Below are positions 7,086 to 11,683 of a stretch of 11,683 nucleotides of DNA, one piece after another; position 1 is the stretch's first letter; the number at the start of each line of letters is the position of its first letter. Made by a program: the position numbers and the translations under genes. The notes below the pieces were generated by a model, which saw only the letters and a program-made list of their open reading frames with translations, had not been told where the DNA came from and did not search any database. The DNA comes from Bdellovibrionales bacterium (GTDB lineage Bacteria > Bdellovibrionota > Bdellovibrionia > Bdellovibrionales > UBA1609). The stretch covers positions 1-11,683 of the forward strand of contig JAGRAG010000067.1 of assembly GCA_020435025.1 (NCBI GenBank). The letters run 5' to 3'.

Positions 7086-8699
7086 ATGAAGTACATCATG
7101 ATTTTTTTAATCCAGCTTTCAATGATCTTATCTGCCACGGCTCATGCCAACCAGGACTCGCAAGCTTTTCCTTTTTTCGATCGTCCTATTCAATTCCGCT
7201 TCCATCAAAACTTTTTCAAACAGGCCGGCGAAGTCATTGAGGATATTTTAAAAACCTCGGGAGTCATTGAACCCGTAGCCAACCAACCCCAGAGAGGCGT
7301 CTTAAGAATTCCAACGGGTGAGGGTCGAGATCATGTGATCTCTTATAGTTCTTTAAAACCGAGTTTTTGGATCTCTGGTCAACAGCTGATTACAAACATC
7401 CAGATTCAAATCGATCAATCTAAGATCTATGTTCAACCCAACAACTCCTGCTATGTCGATCTTAAAGGTCGTTTGAGTTTTCAAGTCGAAGCCTCCGTCA
7501 ATGCTTTAGGAGACGCCCCTGTTGCACTCAATGATCGCCTCTATAACGATAAAAATATTTCTTACAACACCGTTAACTGTGGCTTTTTCATGAGAATGGG
7601 AATTGCAGCTTTAATTAAGGATAAACTGGAACAAGGTATTCAAGATGGCTTTCGTACCGTTTTTAACAGCCAAGAATTGAAATATATTAGTTCATTGGAT
7701 TTAGGAAAGCCACTGCTCGCCCGAAATATTCTTATCAATCAGCCCTTTAATGAAAGTTACTATTTAGATAGTGACATCGACGCCCTCTCAAGCCAGCTTG
7801 AAGTAGAATTAGGATTTTTAGGATACTTGTCTAACAATCAAGGGCAAAAAATGATTCAGATCAACAATCCTAACACGAAAGCCGTTCAAGAATTGGGATT
7901 GGAATGGGCCTTTAATTCTGGAGTCAAAGCTTTGTCTCAAAACATAGCTGATCCTCAATTTCAACCGCAACTCCACTGGGACAGTGGTTCCTTTCCAAAT
8001 TGGGGACAGTCGGCCATGGAGCAAATAGGTGCCCCATTAAAGTTTGATGCGGGAATTATGATCAAAGAAACTTTTGTGCAAAATCTTATTGCCACACTTT
8101 ATCAAGCTGGCTTTTTTAACTTTCAAGCGCAAGATAGCCTTTTAAAATCTGACAGTTGGTCTATACATCCATTAGAAAGATCAGATCTTTTCCAAGTGCA
8201 ATGGTCCAATGGCGAAGTCCTTTCTGAGGAAAATTTCCAAGATAGCCGCATGAACATGTCCATGCTTGAGGTTCCTAGCATCCGCATTTCTGGGAAGACA
8301 TTGCACTTAGAAATTCCAAAATTTAGCTTTAAGTATCAGGTTCAATCAAGTACAGGAGAAAACACTACTATTATTCACTTTCTCGCACGAATGAATTTAA
8401 TAGCTACGATCGATTTAGACAGCGAAGGACACCTCCGATTTGCATTTAACAATGAACCGATACAAAATTTTGTCGTGCTAGAAAGAACTGGGATTGTTGA
8501 GGCGTTAAGCGATGAGGGACTTTTGCAAATGCTCAATCAAGATATCTCTCAAGTTCTTAATGAATTTAAATTGGAGCTTCCTCTGCTATCTGGGAAAAAA
8601 GCCAAACTGAAATACATAGGGCTCAGCGAAGCGATCTCAGAGAAGTCGGCGGCGAACAACAATGCTCTTTCGATTTATCTAGACATTACCAGTCAGTAA
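7086..8699 (+). CDS. Exported BPI/TULIP-like lipid-binding protein (tentative family)
   Basis: A 537-residue protein with SD CGGAGGG 5 bases before ATG 7086 and a signal peptide (MKYIMIFLIQLSMILSATAHA). I see two similar halves, as in BPI/LBP and other TULIP-fold proteins. In the first half (about 35-300) an N-terminal helix precedes long beta strands (SFWISGQQLITNIQIQI) with just two cysteines, C122 and C165, which could form the single disulfide typical of BPI. The second half starts near 318 with FDAGIMIKETFVQNLIATLYQAGFF, resembling the BPI second-domain opening (D-x-G-I, FxxNLI, LYxAG). It ends with LQMLNQDISQVLNEFKLELPLL, resembling the late amphipathic helix and a leucine-proline strand. 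TULIP domains bind lipids in an elongated groove; the ligand here is unknown. The assignment rests on pattern, not strong sequence identity. It is divergent from the coiled-coil gene, which is also exported. Confidence 0.55.
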   Translation: MKYIMIFLIQLSMILSATAHANQDSQAFPFFDRPIQFRFHQNFFKQAGEVIEDILKTSGVIEPVANQPQRGVLRIPTGEGRDHVISYSSLKPSFWISGQQLITNIQIQIDQSKIYVQPNNSCYVDLKGRLSFQVEASVNALGDAPVALNDRLYNDKNISYNTVNCGFFMRMGIAALIKDKLEQGIQDGFRTVFNSQELKYISSLDLGKPLLARNILINQPFNESYYLDSDIDALSSQLEVELGFLGYLSNNQGQKMIQINNPNTKAVQELGLEWAFNSGVKALSQNIADPQFQPQLHWDSGSFPNWGQSAMEQIGAPLKFDAGIMIKETFVQNLIATLYQAGFFNFQAQDSLLKSDSWSIHPLERSDLFQVQWSNGEVLSEENFQDSRMNMSMLEVPSIRISGKTLHLEIPKFSFKYQVQSSTGENTTIIHFLARMNLIATIDLDSEGHLRFAFNNEPIQNFVVLERTGIVEALSDEGLLQMLNQDISQVLNEFKLELPLLSGKKAKLKYIGLSEAISEKSAANNNALSIYLDITSQ

Positions 8700-8720
8700 T
8701 AAAAATGCAATTGCTGCTAG

Positions 8721-8897
8721 GGGCCTGTACTCGTTTGACTAGACCTTTGAGTGCTTCAGACGGCCCTTAGGTGCGGAGGAAAGCGAAATAACACCGCAGG
8801 TGTGACAGCGCCACGTTGAAGATGGCATTTTGCTTTCCGACAAAGGATAAGAGACAAAATGCGGATCTAAAATGTCTAGTCAAACGAGTACAGGCCC
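8721..8897. repeat. 177-bp element with perfect 24-bp terminal inverted repeats (MITE-like or structured RNA)
   Basis: The left end (8721-8744, GGGCCTGTACTCGTTTGACT then AGAC) is the exact reverse complement of 8874-8897. Inside, 8778-8789 pairs with 8827-8838 (11 of 12, the odd one G-T). CTTA/TAAG (8766-8769, 8848-8851) lies on the same axis. Two small hairpins, ACACC/GGTGT (8791-8803) and GCCA/TGGC (8810-8826), fill the centre. The whole element can thus fold as one branched stem. It contains no ORF. Part of its right end recurs at 82-107. Size and inverted ends fit a MITE or REP-like element; I saw no clear target duplication. It may also act as a 3' structure for the TULIP-like gene, which ends 21 bp before. 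Confidence 0.75.
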
Positions 8898-8902
8898 TAA
8901 GA

Positions 8903-8932
8903 CCTCTCAACTTCTCAGCGATCAGAGAGAGG
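8903..8932 (+). other. Weak hairpin in the gap before ung
   Basis: CCTCTC/GAGAGG (8903-8908 with 8927-8932) with an 18-base loop that can pair further (TCTC/GAGA). A run of nine T (8952-8960) follows 19 bases later, too far for a standard intrinsic terminator. The rest of 8898-9007 is AT-rich and must contain the ung promoter; no clear boxes were identified. Confidence 0.2.
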
Positions 8933-9007
8933 AAAGGACTTCTAACATCAATTTTTTTTTGATAACAGTGGATTAAACAGCACAGAATCTATTTACTTTT
9001 TAGAGGA

Positions 9008-9709
9008 ATGTGGCTACGAAAGTTCATGGCGACACGAGAAGTACAAATAGAGTCTGGCTGGAAGAATGTTTTGCTTCCTGCTTTTGAAAAGCCATATATG
9101 AATCAGCTGCGTCAATTTCTTCAAGAAGAAAGAAATCGCAAACAGGTCATTTATCCGCGTGCTTCGGAATTTTTTGCTGCTTTTAATGAAACCCCCTTTG
9201 ATAACGTAAAAGTCGTCATCATTGGCCAAGACCCTTATCACGGTCCGGGTCAAGCGCACGGACTCTGCTTTTCGGTACTTCCAGGGACGCCCCTGCCACC
9301 TTCTTTAAAAAATATTTATAAAGAGCTCGAATCCGATTTAGGAATTCCTCCTGCTCAGACAGGTTACCTAATGCCATGGGCTCGACAGGGGGTGCTGCTT
9401 CTCAATGCCACTTTGTCGGTTCGCGCTGGACAAGCAGGATCTCACCAGAATAAGGGATGGGAGGAGTTTACGGATGCTGTTATTGATCAGATCAATCAGA
9501 AAAAGGAGCATGTGGCCTTTTTGCTCTGGGGCAGCTACGCCCAGAAAAAAGGGAAAAATATCGATCGAAGCAAGCACTATGTCATTCAAGCTCCACACCC
9601 CTCCCCTCTTTCCGCCCATCGCGGTTTTTTTGGAAGCAAACCTTTTTCTAAGATCAATCACTACCTTAGAGAAAAAGGACTTCAAGAAATTGATTGGTCC
9701 TTAGCGTGA
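9008..9709 (+). CDS. ung: Uracil-DNA glycosylase, family 1
   Basis: Removes uracil from DNA by cutting the N-glycosidic bond, starting base-excision repair in the cytoplasm. The signature set is complete: GQDPYHG (73-79; D75 activates the water), LLLNATLSVRAG (130-141; N133 in the uracil pocket), LLWGSYAQKKG and HPSPLSAHRG (197-206; H197 catalytic, L201 in the DNA-intercalating loop). At 233 residues it is close to the usual 220-230. The start is uncertain: ATG 9008 has AGAGG only one base upstream, while ATG 9026 (residue 7, MATREVQ) has a weak GAAAG and matches the usual N-terminus. It stands alone, with 125 bp to the next gene. The T-run at 9716-9723 after the stop lacks a clear stem. Confidence 0.97.
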   Translation: MWLRKFMATREVQIESGWKNVLLPAFEKPYMNQLRQFLQEERNRKQVIYPRASEFFAAFNETPFDNVKVVIIGQDPYHGPGQAHGLCFSVLPGTPLPPSLKNIYKELESDLGIPPAQTGYLMPWARQGVLLLNATLSVRAGQAGSHQNKGWEEFTDAVIDQINQKKEHVAFLLWGSYAQKKGKNIDRSKHYVIQAPHPSPLSAHRGFFGSKPFSKINHYLREKGLQEIDWSLA

Positions 9710-9834
9710 TGTAATTTTTTTTAGCCCTTGTTATTTTAACGCTGCATTTTAGACAAAATCTGACATTTTTAGTTCCTCCATCCTAAATTTTTGAAAAATT
9801 CGTTACAACTATAAACGAAATCCGGGGGGATCAT

Positions 9835-10503
9835 ATGGAGTCAGCTCGCTCTTTACCAATTTTAGAGATAAAAAATCACAATCGACGACTCTATTCAGAA
9901 TTGCCACAAGCTCTTGTCAATTCCCCGGTAACTGCCGCGGCCATGCTGGATTCCATCTCGTTATTTGAATTGATGGGTTCTAAATGGATGTTGGCTGTTC
10001 CCTTATCTCGCTGGGATGAAGAGATCCATGAACACTGCTTCGATGAGGTCCGACACACTAAAATGGTTCAAGATGGAGCTAAGAAATTACGTTGGTCCAT
10101 GACCTCAGAACAAATTCTTTTAGAAAATGAACTCAACAAGATTTTTTATCAAACAACCGAAGCTTATCTTTCTCAACTGTCCCGGAAAATTTTTAAGCTC
10201 ACTTATCTCGGAAATAGAAATAAACAGTTTAGCCTTTCTGCTTACGCTATCTTGGCGTTTCTTATCGAAAGACGAATTATGAAAATCTACCCTAGTTTGG
10301 CGAAGCATGGACCGAACGAAGAAATCCGAATTTTGGCAAAACAAATCATTAAAGATGAGCGCAAGCATTTGGGATTTGTTGATGAAAAATTACAAGCCAG
10401 TCTCGATCAATTGCAGACGGATCAAAAAACAATAATAGATCTCGAGGAATCTTTGGCAGACACCTGGATGGAGAAACTGACCTATGCCGTTGCCAACAAC
10501 TAA
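9835..10503 (+). CDS. Ferritin-like diiron protein, probable oxidase or oxygenase
   Basis: A 222-residue, mostly helical protein with SD GGGGGGA about 5 bases before ATG 9835. It shows the four-helix diiron ligand pattern: E45 (ISLFELMG), E71-x-x-H74 (FDEVRHTKM), E145 (FLIERRIMK) and E175-x-x-H178 (KDERKHLGF). This E, ExxH, E, ExxH order is that of ferritin-like carboxylate-bridged diiron enzymes (hydroxylases, desaturase-like oxidases, N-oxygenases) and of ferritins. At this length, lying in a unit with an acyltransferase, an enzyme acting on a lipid or ACP-bound substrate is more likely than iron storage; that is inference. There is no signal peptide or membrane segment. The next gene overlaps its last 20 bp, implying coupled translation. 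Confidence 0.75.
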   Translation: MESARSLPILEIKNHNRRLYSELPQALVNSPVTAAAMLDSISLFELMGSKWMLAVPLSRWDEEIHEHCFDEVRHTKMVQDGAKKLRWSMTSEQILLENELNKIFYQTTEAYLSQLSRKIFKLTYLGNRNKQFSLSAYAILAFLIERRIMKIYPSLAKHGPNEEIRILAKQIIKDERKHLGFVDEKLQASLDQLQTDQKTIIDLEESLADTWMEKLTYAVANN

Positions 10504-11437
10504 AACGGCTTTGTTGCTTCCAGGTTTGGATGCACTCTTTTCCAGCAGCCGTCTGAAGCGATGGATGCCGCTTCCTGAAATTCAAGAAAAGTTAGACAAA
10601 GCTTCACGGAAGCTCTCAAAACTAACAGGCACGTCGGAAGATCTCTATTCTTTTTTAAACCAACATCATCGCATTCACCTTATTGATTTCGACCGAACTC
10701 TCGTCTGTTTGACGGCCGTGCAGGTCGCTATCGCCGAAAGACTTCAACGTCTATTGAACTCTTGGGACCTGCTTCAGGGATGCAGTCATGGAGACATTGC
10801 TCGGAGCGTGCTCTGTGAAAGCATCTCTTTTGATGACGCCATTGAAATTTTGTGGACCTTTGCCGAATTGAGACAGACCTGCCCCCCGGGTCAGACTGCT
10901 AATGTGAGAACACTTTCCGGAGAGCCTCTGTTAGAGGCACAGATTCAATGGCTTGTTGCCAACCAAGCCCCTGTCAGTCAGTGGTCGGACCATCACCTTA
11001 CTATTGGCGGAACCAAAGAATTTATCAGTGGACTTCAATCTCAAGCTCAAGAACATGGACTTAAAATCAAGCCTGTCTTACCCTATCCCATCCACTCGCC
11101 CGCCATGGAGCCGAGTTTTCGCGATCTTCTTCGGCAAGCATCACGGTGGACAATTCACCCACCCAACCAACCGGTTTTTTCTAGTCTCTGGTTACGGTAT
11201 CTGACTACAGGAGAAGAGGTTTTTACTGAGGGTCTTGCTGGCTCTACCTCACCGGTTCGCTGGATGGAGACCTTAGAGGCTCTTTACAAAAATGAAAATG
11301 TACGCAAGTTTATCAACGTCGGTCCTAGTAACGCCTTAACGGGTTGGCTGCTTTCCAGTCCCAAGTACCCCGATATTCAAGTTGTAGAGAGCTGGGACCT
11401 TGCTGGCGAGCAGTTCCTTGCTGATGGGGAGCCCTGA
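10484..11437 (+). CDS. FabD-like acyltransferase (malonyl/acyl-CoA:ACP transacylase family), divergent
   Basis: A 317-residue protein, the size of FabD or a stand-alone polyketide acyltransferase. The catalytic Ser lies in G-C-S-H-G (99-103, S101) in the usual setting (LQGCSHGDIARSVLCE, then SFDDAIEIL). The His is in YPIHSPAMEP (H204). R130 (ELRQ) sits where FabD keeps its carboxylate-binding Arg. The C-terminal pattern is PVRWMETLEAL then FINVGPSNALTGWL, matching VxW...GP...L of the family. The N-terminal FPGQGSQ loop is changed to LLPGLDALF, so the oxyanion Gln (Q11 of FabD) is Leu15 here. It probably loads an acyl group onto a carrier protein from CoA, but activity or substrate may differ. 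The start at 10484 lies within the diiron gene (GGAG 10 bases upstream). A membrane protein gene follows after 1 bp. Confidence 0.75.
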   Translation: MPLPTTKTALLLPGLDALFSSSRLKRWMPLPEIQEKLDKASRKLSKLTGTSEDLYSFLNQHHRIHLIDFDRTLVCLTAVQVAIAERLQRLLNSWDLLQGCSHGDIARSVLCESISFDDAIEILWTFAELRQTCPPGQTANVRTLSGEPLLEAQIQWLVANQAPVSQWSDHHLTIGGTKEFISGLQSQAQEHGLKIKPVLPYPIHSPAMEPSFRDLLRQASRWTIHPPNQPVFSSLWLRYLTTGEEVFTEGLAGSTSPVRWMETLEALYKNENVRKFINVGPSNALTGWLLSSPKYPDIQVVESWDLAGEQFLADGEP

Positions 11438-11438
11438 G

Positions 11439-11683
11439 ATGGACGCGTTGATATTCTATTCTCTTTTCTTATTGTCACTGCATGGGTTTCGCCACTGGTG
11501 GGGGCCTAAACTGATCCAAGGCCTTTTAAAAAGATGGCTGTCTGAAAAAAACGATTTTTACAAGATCCAAAAAAAAACGGTGACCGATCAACAGTTGGTT
11601 TTTGAAATGACGACTGTCCGGCAGTCTCAGTGGATCGACTTGTTGATCTTAGCCATCGCTTTATTGCTTATTGCCGTTCAATG
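11439..11683 (+). CDS. Membrane protein of unknown function, 5' part only (cut by the window end)
   Basis: The ORF opens at ATG 11439, one base after the acyltransferase stop, with GGGGAG (11426-11431) 7 bases upstream. It stays open to the window end (81 codons visible). Residues 1-16 form a hydrophobic segment (MDALIFYSLFLLSLHG). A loop of mixed charge follows (FRHWWGPKLIQGLLKRW). A second hydrophobic segment starts near 66 (WIDLLILAIALLLIAV). Not recognised. Tight spacing places it in the same unit as the diiron and acyltransferase genes. Confidence 0.7.
   Translation, partial: MDALIFYSLFLLSLHGFRHWWGPKLIQGLLKRWLSEKNDFYKIQKKTVTDQQLVFEMTTVRQSQWIDLLILAIALLLIAVQ

Noticed and set aside
8703..8720. 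Target-site duplication flanking the repeat element
   Set aside because: The outer flanks (CTAG on the left, TAAG on the right) share only a few bases, not enough to claim a duplication.
8771..8838. Possible cyclic-di-GMP (GEMM) riboswitch or RNase P RNA fragment inside the repeat
   Set aside because: The GGAGGAAAG-like text is suggestive, but the conserved GEMM and RNase P core sequences are not present in order.
9368..9704. Overlapping ORFs on both strands inside ung (9368-9685 minus, 9405-9704 plus)
   Set aside because: The ung frame carries every catalytic motif; these are shadows.

Overview
The window looks like chromosomal DNA from a Gram-negative, moderately AT-rich bacterium, most likely a Bdellovibrio-like member of the Bdellovibrionota. 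That assignment is inference. It rests on a lipoprotein-type leader ending in FQNC, several exported proteins with few clear homologues, a sigma-28-like promoter, and AAGGAG-type ribosome binding sites. Only uracil-DNA glycosylase (ung) is a classic housekeeping gene. Most of the rest is envelope or regulatory accessory content. No tRNA, rRNA, CRISPR array or transposase gene was seen.

Layout. (1) 1-325: intergenic, holding relics of a repeat and a candidate sigma-28 (FliA-type) promoter. (2) 326-2833 (+): an exported von Willebrand A (VWA) protein whose VWA fold seems to be split by five tetra-cysteine repeats. (3) 2850-4267 (-): a regulatory unit running convergently into gene 1. It holds a 13-codon leader ORF with a consensus Shine-Dalgarno (SD) sequence, an ECF sigma factor, an anti-sigma-like gene whose best start is out of frame with its body at a run of six G, and a small basic ORF whose SD sits in a hairpin loop. 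(4) 4268-4638: intergenic, rich in small inverted repeats. (5) 4639-6843 (-) and 7086-8699 (+): a divergent pair of exported proteins, one long coiled-coil protein and one with BPI/TULIP-like two-domain organisation. (6) 8721-8897: a 177-bp highly folded element bounded by perfect 24-bp inverted repeats and lacking any ORF, MITE-like or an RNA-like repeat; part of its right end recurs at 82-107. (7) 9008-9709 (+): ung. (8) 9835-11683 (+): a tightly packed unit of a ferritin-like diiron protein, an FabD-like acyltransferase overlapping it by 20 bp, and the start of a membrane protein 1 bp after the acyltransferase stop, cut by the window edge.

How the parts may work together (inference). The leader, sigma factor, anti-sigma-like protein and small ORF form one transcription unit that probably responds to an envelope or growth-phase signal, with several possible translational switches. 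The diiron protein and acyltransferase look like the start of a lipid or polyketide-type biosynthetic cluster continuing past 11683. The coiled-coil and TULIP-like proteins share a divergent promoter region and both carry export signals, so they may act together at the envelope, perhaps in lipid handling.
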